A stretch of 6,331 nt of DNA from Oscillospiraceae bacterium (GCA_029098085.1 JAQXNQ010000316.1:1-6331); one strand, 5' to 3'. Counted from the first letter of the stretch, positions 1-5,821 are shown. The notes: generated by a model not told the origin, from the letters alone. Translations and numbers: made by a program.

Positions 1-1
1 G

Positions 2-535
2 ACTTGGATCAACAGCGAGCTGAGACCCGCGCTGGATGAGGTGGGCAAGGGCTTTGAGAGGGGACGCATCTTCCTGCCCCAGCTGCTTATGAGTGCCGAC
101 GCCGCCAAGGCCGCCTTTTCGGTGGTGCGGGACGCCCTGCGCCGCAGCGGCGACAGCCAGAAGAAGAGGGGAAAGGTCATTCTGGCCACTGTCCGGGGGG
201 ACATCCACGACATCGGCAAGAACATCGTCAAGGTGCTGCTGGAGAACTACAGCTTTGACGTCATCGATCTGGGCAAGGACGTGCCCCCTGAGCGGGTGGT
301 GGAGACGGCCCTGGCGCAGGAGGTGAAGCTGGTGGGCCTCAGCGCCCTGATGACCACCACCGTCCCCGCCATGGAAGAGACCATCCGTCTGCTCCGGCAG
401 CAGAAGCCCGACTGCAAGGTCATGGTGGGCGGCGCTGTCATGACCCAGGAGTACGCTGACCAGATCGGCGCCGATCACTATTCCAGGGACGCCATGGGCT
501 CGGTGCACTACGCCGAAGAGGTCTTCGGGGAGTAA
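2..535 (+). CDS. metH: Cobalamin-dependent methyltransferase (methionine synthase type), C-terminal part, 5' truncated
   Basis: This is the last 177 residues of a gene that begins left of the window; the frame is open from base 2 to TAA at 533-535. Residues 1-50 fit the four-helix cap domain that shields methylcobalamin (motif FLPQLLMSADAAKAAF). The Rossmann-type B12-binding domain follows with all three hallmarks: DIHDIG near residues 67-72, where the histidine is the axial cobalt ligand; S114 in the SxL position; and the GG pair near 143-144. The end, DAMGSVHYAEEVFGE, is typical of clostridial methionine synthases, which carry homocysteine and methyltetrahydrofolate domains upstream and stop after the B12 domain. 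No AdoMet-binding reactivation domain follows. The expected role is transfer of a methyl group from methyltetrahydrofolate to homocysteine in the cytoplasm. A free-standing corrinoid protein of the MtaC or MtbC kind has the same cap and B12 fold and cannot be excluded without the upstream half. A hairpin terminator follows. Confidence 0.85.
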   Translation, partial: TWINSELRPALDEVGKGFERGRIFLPQLLMSADAAKAAFSVVRDALRRSGDSQKKRGKVILATVRGDIHDIGKNIVKVLLENYSFDVIDLGKDVPPERVVETALAQEVKLVGLSALMTTTVPAMEETIRLLRQQKPDCKVMVGGAVMTQEYADQIGADHYSRDAMGSVHYAEEVFGE

Positions 536-562
536 GAGGGGAGAGCCCTTTTGAGGAAAACG

Positions 563-596
563 AAAGCTGAGCTTCCGGGGTGGAGGCTCAGCTTTT
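563..596 (+). terminator. Intrinsic terminator behind the methionine synthase gene
   Basis: The perfect 10-bp arms AAAGCTGAGC (563-572) and GCTCAGCTTT (586-595) are extended inward by four more pairs (573-576 with 582-585, one of them G-T) around the loop GGGGT. Only four Ts end the stem on the plus strand. On the minus strand the same hairpin is followed by CGTTTTCC, so it may work in both directions between the convergent genes. The rest of the spacer up to 720 is AT-richer and holds no convincing gene. Confidence 0.75.
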
Positions 597-720
597 GTGA
601 CGTATTTTGCGTACGATCTTACAAGTATTTGGTCAGGAAATGGTTGTATCCTCCTGCCGCACTGTTTCTTGTCTTTATTGTATCATATAAACCTGAAATT
701 TTCCACCACTTTCCTTAAAA

Positions 721-764
721 CACCGCGCCCCGCCTCTCCTCACCGGAAAGACGGGGCGCAATTT
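721..764 (-). terminator. Terminator of gltX
   Basis: GCGCCCCG (725-732) and CGGGGCGC (752-759) form an 8-bp GC stem with a loop of about 19 nt, beginning about 10 bases past the gltX stop. On the minus strand the stem can be lengthened by T-G and A-T pairs and is followed by GGTGTTTT. On the plus strand it is followed by AATTTTC. The T-tracts are short, so efficiency is uncertain. Its position between two convergent genes supports the call. Confidence 0.65.
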
Positions 765-770
765 TCATTC

Positions 771-2225
771 TCAGCTCAGCTTCTCGATACCCTTGCGGAT
801 TCTCGCCAGCGTTTCCTCCTTGCCGAGGATCTCGCTCAGCTCGATGCCGCCGCCGGGGGTGAACTGCTTGCCGGAAACAGCCACACGCAGCGGCCAGAGG
901 ATGGTGCCGTTCTTGACGCCCATCCGCTCGATCAGGGCGAAGAGGGCATTGTGGATGTTGTCCATGGTCCAGTCCTCCACAGCCTCCAGAGCGGGAAGAA
1001 TCTCCTTCAGGGCGGCCAGAGCGGTCTCGCTGTTGGTCTTCATCTTCTTGTGGGTGTACATGGCGATGTCGTAGTCGGGCAGCGCGTCGATGAAGTCAAT
1101 CTGCTCGGGGATCTCGGTGAAGACCTCGGTCCGGGGCTGCAGCAGGTTGCCCAGCAGCGCCATGTCCACGTCCTCCCGCTTGCAGGTCTGGCGGATATAG
1201 GGGGTGGCCAGCTCCACAAACTTCTCGGGGGACAGGCGGCGGATATAGGCGCCGTTGATGGCCTTCAGCTTGAGGGGATCGAAGATGGCAGGGGACTTGG
1301 AGATGCCGGAGACGTCGAACTCCCGGATCAGCTCGTCCATGGTAAAGACTTCGTTCTCGCCCTTGGGGGCCCAGCCCAGCAGGGCAATGTAGTTGACGAT
1401 GGCTTCATCCAGATAGCCCTTGGCCGCCAGATCCTCAAAGGAAGCGTCGCCGTTTCTCTTGGACAGCTTTTCGGTGGCGTTCTTCATGACGGGGGAGACG
1501 TGAATATAGGTGGGGATCTCCCAGCCGAACGCCTCGTACAGCAGAGTGTACTTGGGGGTGGAGGAGAGGTATTCGTTGCCGCGGATGACATGGGTGATGC
1601 CCATGGTGTGGTCGTCCACCACGTTGGCGAAGTTGTAGGTGGGCATGCCATCGGCCTTGATCAGGATCTGATCATCCAGATCGGCGTTGTTGACGGTGAT
1701 GTCGCCGAAGACCTCGTCATGGAAGGTGGTGGTGCCTTCGGTGGGGCACTTCTGCCGGATGACGTAGGGAACGCCGGCAGCCAGCTTTTCGGCTACCTCT
1801 TCCTTGCTCAGGTTGCGGCAGTGGCCGTCGTATTTGGGCGGCATGCCGGAGGCCTGCTGGATTTTGCGCATCTCTTCCAGACGATCCTTGTCGCAGAAGC
1901 AGTAGTAGGCATGGCCGCTTTCCACCAGCTGCTCGGCATATTTCTTGAACATGCCCATCCGCTGGCTCTGGATATAAGGTCCCACGGGGCCGCCGATGTC
2001 GGGGCCTTCGTCCCACTGCAGACCGGCGCGGCGCAGGGTTTTGTAGATGATGTCCACGGCGCCTTCCACATAACGGCCCTGGTCGGTATCCTCAATCCGC
2101 AGGATAAAAACGCCGCCGTTTTTCTTGGCGATCAGATAGGTGAAAAGAGCGGTTCTCAGGTTGCCGATGTGCATGTAGCCGGTGGGGCTGGGCGCAAATC
2201 GGGTTCTGACAATTTTGCTGTCCAT
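771..2225 (-). CDS. gltX: Glutamyl-tRNA synthetase (484 aa)
   Basis: This class I aminoacyl-tRNA synthetase charges tRNA-Glu with glutamate in the cytoplasm. In bacteria without GlnRS, the usual case in Clostridia, it also mischarges tRNA-Gln for GatCAB to amidate; that part is family knowledge, not seen here. The 484 residues are a normal length. The N-terminal FAPSPTGYMHIGN (10-22) holds the HIGH motif as HIGN. RIEDTD is at 43-48, the zinc-ribbon region at 105-140 has C109, C111 and C136, and the second signature KLSKR is at 253-257. The C-terminal anticodon-binding region follows. ATG at 2223-2225 is preceded by GGAGGT (2233-2238) at 7-nt spacing, which fixes the start. The gene is monocistronic, with its own promoter at 2261-2289 and a terminator after it. 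One oddity is Asn138 at the position where E. coli GluRS has the fourth zinc ligand, His127. No T-box leader is visible. Confidence 0.97.
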   Translation of the reverse strand: MDSKIVRTRFAPSPTGYMHIGNLRTALFTYLIAKKNGGVFILRIEDTDQGRYVEGAVDIIYKTLRRAGLQWDEGPDIGGPVGPYIQSQRMGMFKKYAEQLVESGHAYYCFCDKDRLEEMRKIQQASGMPPKYDGHCRNLSKEEVAEKLAAGVPYVIRQKCPTEGTTTFHDEVFGDITVNNADLDDQILIKADGMPTYNFANVVDDHTMGITHVIRGNEYLSSTPKYTLLYEAFGWEIPTYIHVSPVMKNATEKLSKRNGDASFEDLAAKGYLDEAIVNYIALLGWAPKGENEVFTMDELIREFDVSGISKSPAIFDPLKLKAINGAYIRRLSPEKFVELATPYIRQTCKREDVDMALLGNLLQPRTEVFTEIPEQIDFIDALPDYDIAMYTHKKMKTNSETALAALKEILPALEAVEDWTMDNIHNALFALIERMGVKNGTILWPLRVAVSGKQFTPGGGIELSEILGKEETLARIRKGIEKLS

Positions 2226-2260
2226 TTTTAAGACCTCCGTTAATGGTTCACATTCATCTT

Positions 2261-2289
2261 ATTGTACCGTTTTTATGGGGGAATGTCAA
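2261..2289 (-). promoter_or_regulatory. gltX promoter (sigma-A)
   Basis: Read on the minus strand, TTGACA (2284-2289) is separated by exactly 17 nt from TACAAT (2261-2266). This is a perfect -35 box and a 5/6 -10 box. Transcription would start near 2254, giving a leader of about 30 nt that ends in the GGAGGT ribosome site. The leader is too short for a T-box or riboswitch, so strong constitutive expression is likely. Confidence 0.85.
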
Positions 2290-2347
2290 GCAGAATAGCG
2301 CTTTTCAGGGCCTTGCTTCGCTCTTTTTGTCCTTTAGAAAGCACCCG

Positions 2348-2408
2348 AAAAATTTTTTGAGATTTTTTTGTGAAATCCCTTGCAATTCTGGAATGGATGT
2401 GCTATAAT
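2348..2408 (+). promoter_or_regulatory. tRNA-Pro promoter with extended -10 and A/T-rich upstream element
   Basis: TTGCAA (2380-2385), a 17-nt spacer and a perfect TATAAT (2403-2408) are seen. The bases TGC directly before TATAAT make an extended -10. A and T tracts at about 2348-2370 fall where an UP element would contact the alpha subunit. Transcription would begin near 2415, about five bases before the mature tRNA end. This is a typical strong stable-RNA promoter, divergent from the gltX promoter. Confidence 0.85.
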
Positions 2409-2419
2409 CAAAAAGTCGT

Positions 2420-2495
2420 CTGGGTGTGGCGCAGGTGGTAGCGCGCTACCTTGGGGTGGTAGAGGCCGCAAGTTCAAGTCTTGTCACTCAGACCA
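2420..2495 (+). tRNA. tRNA-Pro (anticodon GGG)
   Basis: A full 76-nt cloverleaf can be folded by eye. The acceptor stem CTGGGTG (2420-2426) pairs with CACTCAG (2485-2491) with one G-T. U8 is present. The D stem is GCGC/GCGC around a GG-containing loop. The anticodon stem CTACC/GGTAG encloses TTGGGGT, placing GGG at positions 34-36 (2453-2455). The variable loop has five bases. The T stem GCAAG/CTTGT carries the loop TTCAAGT. C1-G72 and discriminator A73 fit proline identity, and CCA is encoded (2493-2495). It should decode CCC and CCU. It stands alone, with its own promoter and terminator and no neighbouring tRNA. Confidence 0.96.
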
Positions 2496-2516
2496 CCAGG
2501 CATGGCCTGGTTTATG

Positions 2517-2556
2517 ACTCGCATTTGCCCGCAAGGCAGATGCGAGTTTCTTTTTT
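2517..2556 (+). terminator. Strong intrinsic terminator of tRNA-Pro
   Basis: ACTCGCATTTGCC (2517-2529) pairs with GGCAGATGCGAGT (2535-2547) in a 13-bp stem with one T-G pair and the loop CGCAA. TTCTTTTTT follows directly (2548-2556). It lies about 20 nt beyond the CCA end, as expected for a single tRNA unit. Confidence 0.93.
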
Positions 2557-2578
2557 GCGCTGTGCCGCGGGCAAATGC
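2521..2578. repeat. 12-bp inverted repeat overlapping the tRNA terminator
   Basis: GCATTTGCCCGC (2521-2532) recurs exactly as its reverse complement GCGGGCAAATGC (2567-2578), 34 bases apart. The left copy is also the left arm of the tRNA-Pro terminator, so the same bases have two possible partners. The right copy lies after the T-tract and would be transcribed only on readthrough or from the other strand. The stretch up to 2653 shows no gene that I can support. Confidence 0.6.
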
Positions 2579-2654
2579 TCCGTTTCGCTTTAAGAATGTT
2601 TATCCTTAACAGGCCCTTCACTTTTAAGAAAGCACAGCACATTTTATCGACATG

Positions 2655-2688
2655 CAAAAGTCCCCTGCAGCCCATCTGCAGGGGACTT
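2655..2688 (-). terminator. Terminator of the URO-D-like gene
   Basis: AAGTCCCCTGCAG (2658-2670) and CTGCAGGGGACTT (2676-2688) form a perfect 13-bp stem with a 5-nt loop, 9 bases after the stop codon of the minus-strand gene. On the minus strand the stem runs into CTTTTG, a short T-tract. The plus-strand side has no T-run, which assigns it to the minus-strand gene. Confidence 0.8.
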
Positions 2689-2697
2689 CGTATTCGC

Positions 2698-3933
2698 TTA
2701 CTGCCAGTCTTCCTCAATGACTTCCCGGATGATCTGCACATACCGTCTGACCTTGTTCATGTCGCGGTTGACGGTGTAGACGTCCCGCTGGGCGATCTCC
2801 AGATTGCAGCCCCGGGCAGTGCGGACGGTGGTGCGGATGTGGTCGCGGAAGGCTTCCTCGTCCATCTGAGCGCCGACGCCCAGGAAGTTGGGGCTGGGCT
2901 TGCGCAGGTAGACAATGCCGGTGCCCCGCAGCTGCTCCGCCATGAAGGCCTCGTCGCACCAGGGAGAGATGGACACCTTCTTCAGGTTGGGCAGGGTTCT
3001 GATGTCGTCCCAGAAGGTGTGCACCGGCTCGCAGCAGCCGTAGCTCAGCCGTCCGAACAGGGGCGCGATCCGGGCATAGCAGGGGAAGATGAACTCGTGG
3101 AACATCTCGGGGGAGATGCCCACCGTCTCCTGGCTGTCCATGAAGCCCCACAGGTCGGTGGTTTTCATGGGGCCTTCCTTCTCTTCCTCATCCCAGAAGC
3201 AGAGGGAGCCCTGCGCCAGACCCTCAAAGCCGTGGTTCTGCAGCAGCACACCCTCGGATTCCAGATACTTGAAGTAATCGATGTAGGCCGATGCGATGCG
3301 GTCCATCATCTCCTTGAACAGGTCGGGGTAGTCGTACATGGCGTAAAGCATGTTTTCCAGCCCCATCATGTGCACCACCTGCTGGGTGGGGACGGCATAG
3401 AGACAGCTGTTGGTGATCTTCACCGGCAGAATGTCTCCGAACAGCTCCTCCAGCTGCTCCTTGCGGCGCAGGGTGGCTTCCTTGTCGACGCCAAAGGTGC
3501 TGGCCGAGGTGATCTTGTCGAAATCCTCCTCCAGATCGCTGATGATGTGGTCGAAGTGATGCCCCAGCTCGGTGCCGTCCTCCTTCTTCAGGATGGTCTC
3601 CCGGATCCGGTGGCCGAACAGCTCAAAATGCCGGTTCCAGCCGATCTGGAAGAAGGGCGCGGTGACCATGTCATCATCGAAACAGTCCTGGTTGATGAAA
3701 TTGTGGATCAGCTGATACTCGATGCTCCGGGCGTCCTCGCTCTCACATTGCATCAGCGGCTGGATGGCCTCCAGCGCAAAGGTTCCCACCTCGACATGGA
3801 TGGTGGGACGCTCACCGATTCCGGCGTTGTGCCGCTTCCAGAGGGCCACCCGCTCCAGGTTTTTCGGGGAATTGGCGATTTCCATCTGACGGGCTGCCAG
3901 ATCCCGCAGCCGCTGTCTTTCCTTCTGTTCCAT
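2698..3933 (-). CDS. Uroporphyrinogen decarboxylase superfamily protein (411 aa), possibly a zinc-dependent methyltransferase
   Basis: A predicted cytoplasmic TIM-barrel protein of the URO-D/MtaA/CmuA superfamily. Support comes from the helix YDYPDLFKEMMDRIASAYID (200-219), the late-barrel segments LSYGCCEP (297-303) and LPNLKKVSISPW (314-325), and YLRKPSPNFL (342-351). The N-terminal arginine motif of true haem-pathway HemE (RPPxWxMRQAGR) is missing; ERPTIHVEVGTF stands there. No other haem gene is nearby, so HemE activity is unlikely. Cys300/Cys301 and Cys375 (RGCNLEI) fall roughly where MtaA-type corrinoid methyltransferases bind zinc, so transfer of a methyl group to or from a corrinoid or thiol is a reasonable guess, but the substrate is unknown. 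ATG at 3931-3933 follows GAGGA (3943-3947) at 9 nt. An upstream ATG seven codons' length away is in another frame. The gene has its own promoter, a leader hairpin and a terminator. Superfamily membership is confident; function is not. Confidence 0.85.
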   Translation of the reverse strand: MEQKERQRLRDLAARQMEIANSPKNLERVALWKRHNAGIGERPTIHVEVGTFALEAIQPLMQCESEDARSIEYQLIHNFINQDCFDDDMVTAPFFQIGWNRHFELFGHRIRETILKKEDGTELGHHFDHIISDLEEDFDKITSASTFGVDKEATLRRKEQLEELFGDILPVKITNSCLYAVPTQQVVHMMGLENMLYAMYDYPDLFKEMMDRIASAYIDYFKYLESEGVLLQNHGFEGLAQGSLCFWDEEEKEGPMKTTDLWGFMDSQETVGISPEMFHEFIFPCYARIAPLFGRLSYGCCEPVHTFWDDIRTLPNLKKVSISPWCDEAFMAEQLRGTGIVYLRKPSPNFLGVGAQMDEEAFRDHIRTTVRTARGCNLEIAQRDVYTVNRDMNKVRRYVQIIREVIEEDWQ

Positions 3934-3970
3934 ATGTGTACATCCTCGTTTCTGTCAGATTATCAGGGGC

Positions 3971-3997
3971 TGCATGCCGCTTTTTCGACGGCATGCA
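3971..3997 (-). promoter_or_regulatory. Leader hairpin or operator-like palindrome of the URO-D-like gene
   Basis: TGCATGCCG (3971-3979) and CGGCATGCA (3989-3997) are perfect 9-bp inverted arms around nine bases. Measured from the -10 box at 4012-4017, the element begins about 8 nt into the transcript and lies 23 bases before the ribosome site. It could be a stabilising 5' stem-loop or a dimeric repressor's operator. The loop, read in the gene's direction, is TCGAAAAAG with no T-tract after the stem, so it is not a terminator. Confidence 0.55.
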
Positions 3998-4011
3998 CAT
4001 CCGGCACAGTC

Positions 4012-4020
4012 AGTATACCA
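4012..4020 (-). promoter_or_regulatory. Extended -10 promoter of the URO-D-like gene
   Basis: On the minus strand TGG-TATACT (4020 to 4012) gives an extended -10 (TGn) with a 5/6 -10 hexamer. No good -35 box lies at 16-18 nt (CACAAT at 17 nt), which fits extended -10 promoters or an activator-dependent one. The predicted start near 4005 gives a leader of about 72 nt. Confidence 0.55.
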
Positions 4021-4090
4021 TATGAAAAGAGAAGATTGTGTGGATTTTTCCGCAGGATATAGCAAAAAAGTGACCTCTTGATGTGAAACA

Positions 4091-5167
4091 TTACCCGGAC
4101 AGTCCTTCCAGCTGCGCCAGACCCAGACGAAGGGCCATTGCAGCCTGCGCGGCATCCACCGGCAGCGTCTCCTGCCAGAGAACGGAAAACTGACGCTGCG
4201 CCGCAGCGCTCTGCCGCAGGACGGCCTCAGCCTGCTTCAGCAGCTCCGCCGCCATCCGCCGGGTCAGGCGGACGCGCTGCTTCTGCTGCTCCGTCAGCTC
4301 CTTCCGCCAGAACCGCATACAGTGGATGCACCGGCTCCGGGGCGGCAGCTCGGGCAGGGGAAGGAGGGGAGAAGCGGTCAGGAAGCCAAGCCGCAGGGAG
4401 GGAACCAGCAGATGCTGCACCCTTGTCGGATCCAGCGGATGGAGACAGCTGATAAATCCGATGCCGGACTGGAGCAGCTGCCGCCGCAGGGCTGCCAGAA
4501 GCTCTCCCGCCGCTTCGCCGAGGGGATCCTCCGCCAGAATGACCCGGTCGCAGAGGACGGCTACCGCACCGGTGCTGCAAAAGCCGTCTCCGGTGAAGGA
4601 CGAAAGGAAGCGCTGCTGCTCGCCGCCCCGTCCGGCGCCCCTGCAGCTTCGCCGGAACAGTCCAAGGGCCGCCCTTTCCAACCGCTCCCGATCCAGCGGC
4701 TCCGCCAGCCGTTCATTTTCCCGCAGCAGCATCCGGGCCGTCCGCAGCAGCCGGGAAGCCCGGGCCTGCAGGGTCTGCGCCTCCGCCCGCAGCTCCCACA
4801 GCCGCTGCCGGATGTCGCCGCTGACCGTTTCGGGCTCTCCGCAGCAGGGAAGCCACCGCTCACAGATGCCCGGCAGCAGGAGCTTCCCGGCCGTCGGCAG
4901 GGTGTACACCGCCAGCTTCCGTTCCGGCGCCAGCAGTCCCGCCGGTTCCCCGGGGAAGGCAGAGGAGCGCAGCAGCTGCGGCGCGAGTCCCAGCTCCTCC
5001 GCCCGGCGCTGCAGCGTCCGGCAGACCTGCCGCTGGGCTGGACTTTCCCGTCCCAGATACAGGGTGAGGTCGTCCGGGTCGGATATGGTCAGCGGCTCCC
5101 GCAGCGTCCGCTCTCCCTCCGGCGTGACAGATGAGAGAAAAAACTCCGCCATCGGCGTATTTTTCAT
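4091..5167 (-). CDS. Two-repeat protein with degenerate P-loops, related to a firmicute NTPase family (358 aa)
   Basis: I recognise no experimentally known homologue. The order of motifs resembles the PRK06851-type family of firmicute proteins with two P-loop NTPase halves (from memory). Repeat 1 has FLSSVTPEG (10-18), a strand plus degenerate loop LYLGRESPAQRQ (36-47), then PERKLAVYTL (81-90). Repeat 2 has FLSSFTGDG (187-195), VILAEDPLGEAAGEL (209-223), then PSLRLGFLTA (256-265). A long charged helical stretch (about 117-170) joins them and a helical tail (about 295-350) ends the protein. The Walker A GxxGxGKS/T is lost in both halves, so ATP hydrolysis is doubtful; a structural or nucleotide-sensing role is inference. 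CxxC is at 280-283. ATG at 5165-5167 is chosen because GGAGG (5176-5180) sits 8 nt upstream; a longer frame back to 5284 would run through the GNAT terminator. TATGAT (5199-5204) is a possible -10 with a poor -35. No terminator follows, so it may read through into the URO-D-like gene 157 bases on. Base composition is very GC-rich. Confidence 0.8.
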   Translation of the reverse strand: MKNTPMAEFFLSSVTPEGERTLREPLTISDPDDLTLYLGRESPAQRQVCRTLQRRAEELGLAPQLLRSSAFPGEPAGLLAPERKLAVYTLPTAGKLLLPGICERWLPCCGEPETVSGDIRQRLWELRAEAQTLQARASRLLRTARMLLRENERLAEPLDRERLERAALGLFRRSCRGAGRGGEQQRFLSSFTGDGFCSTGAVAVLCDRVILAEDPLGEAAGELLAALRRQLLQSGIGFISCLHPLDPTRVQHLLVPSLRLGFLTASPLLPLPELPPRSRCIHCMRFWRKELTEQQKQRVRLTRRMAAELLKQAEAVLRQSAAAQRQFSVLWQETLPVDAAQAAMALRLGLAQLEGLSG

Positions 5168-5260
5168 AGAAACCCCCTCCGTTTTCAGCTTTTGCTTCAT
5201 CATATTCAGAAGGAGGGGAATGAGTGCGCCGACTTTGGGCGGCCCTGCCACTGCTGTGAT

Positions 5261-5294
5261 AAACAGAAAGAGCCGCAGACCCATGGCCCGCGGC
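5261..5294 (-). terminator. Terminator of the GNAT gene
   Basis: On the minus strand GCCGCGGGCC and GGTCTGCGGC (5294-5272) pair over 10 bp, with two G-T pairs, around the loop ATG, and are followed by TCTTTCTGTTT. It begins 29 bases past the GNAT stop and separates that gene from the P-loop-like gene. It also argues against a start of the latter at 5284, inside the hairpin. Confidence 0.65.
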
Positions 5295-5323
5295 AGACAG
5301 TGCTGTCAAAATGACAATCTGTT

Positions 5324-5761
5324 TTATTCTCCCTTGATCATCTGCAGATAATCCATGTCCCGGTAGCCCAGCCGACGGTACAGCCGGACGGCGCCCTCGT
5401 TGACATCGGTGACCTCCAGCCGGAACCGCCTGACCTCCGGCAGCTCCCGCTCGGCGTAGGCAAACAGCTCACGGCCCAGCCCCTGTCCCTGAAATTCCGG
5501 CCGGACATACAGCTCATCCACCCAGCAGCAGAGACCGCCGGCCTCGTTGGACCAGGTCATCTGGAGCAGGGCGTATCCGGCGTCCCGGCCGTCTTTGACC
5601 AGCATCAGGCCGATCAGGTAGGGGGTGCCGTCCATCAGCTGATCGAAGGTCTTTTCAAAATGCTCCCTCGGAACAGCGTGCAGCACAGCAGAGGAGTGGT
5701 AGAATTCGTCCGCCATCCGGACGAAGGTTTCCCGGTCTTCGGGATGAAAGGTGCGGATCAT
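5324..5761 (-). CDS. GNAT-family N-acetyltransferase (145 aa)
   Basis: A single-domain cytoplasmic acetyl-CoA-dependent N-acetyltransferase of usual length. The N-terminal IRTFHPEDRETFVRMADEF (2-20) is a typical strand and helix 1. VDELYVRPEF (81-90) is the central strand 4, and QGQGLG (91-96) matches the R/Q-x-x-G-x-G/A pyrophosphate-binding loop for acetyl-CoA. EVTDVNEGAVRLYRRLGY (116-133) is the conserved C-terminal motif B region with the tyrosine that commonly acts as general acid. The substrate (small amine, peptide or antibiotic) cannot be told from sequence. ATG at 5759-5761 is chosen because AGGAAAG (5766-5772) precedes it; the open frame extends 42 codons further, but that part crosses the predicted promoter and leader hairpin. 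The gene is divergent from the membrane-anchored protein gene and has its own promoter and terminator. Confidence 0.9.
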   Translation of the reverse strand: MIRTFHPEDRETFVRMADEFYHSSAVLHAVPREHFEKTFDQLMDGTPYLIGLMLVKDGRDAGYALLQMTWSNEAGGLCCWVDELYVRPEFQGQGLGRELFAYAERELPEVRRFRLEVTDVNEGAVRLYRRLGYRDMDYLQMIKGE

Positions 5762-5793
5762 GATACTTTCCTTTCCATAAAAATGATGCCTGT

Positions 5794-5821
5794 GCGGCGA
5801 AAAAGCGGAGCGCTCCGCCGC
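5794..5821 (-). promoter_or_regulatory. GC-rich leader hairpin of the GNAT gene
   Basis: GCGGCG (5794-5799) and CGCCGC (5816-5821) form a 6-bp outer stem. A 14-bp perfect palindrome, GCGGAGCGCTCCGC (5805-5818), overlaps the right arm, so two foldings compete. With a start predicted near 5826 the hairpin lies almost at the transcript 5' end, about 20 bases ahead of the ribosome site. On the minus strand a TTTTT run sits inside the structure, not after it, so it is not a standard terminator. Confidence 0.5.

Noticed and set aside
597..2231. 544-codon plus-strand open frame opposite gltX
   Set aside because: It is antisense to an unmistakable glutamyl-tRNA synthetase, its product resembles no family and has the low-complexity look of a GC-driven shadow frame, and it has no ribosome site.
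2226..2260. T-box or riboswitch leader of gltX
   Set aside because: The predicted leader is only about 30 nt and contains no specifier loop, T-box motif or terminator.
2484..2741. 85-codon minus-strand frame over the tRNA-Pro terminator
   Set aside because: It overlaps two terminators and the end of the URO-D-like gene, and has no motif or ribosome site.
2575..4062. 495-codon plus-strand open frame opposite the URO-D-like gene
   Set aside because: It is antisense to a recognisable protein, crosses that gene's terminator, leader hairpin and promoter, and shows no ribosome site or family motifs.
5168..5284. 39-codon N-terminal extension of the P-loop-like protein
   Set aside because: Its first codons lie in the GNAT terminator hairpin and no ribosome site precedes it, while ATG at 5167 has GGAGG at good spacing.
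4326..5351. Long plus-strand frame opposite the P-loop-like gene, including a late ATG at 5220 after AAGGAGG
   Set aside because: The product is Arg/Ser-rich low complexity. The GGAGG before 5220 is only three bases from the ATG, and the 43-codon remainder runs through the GNAT terminator and into the end of the GNAT gene.
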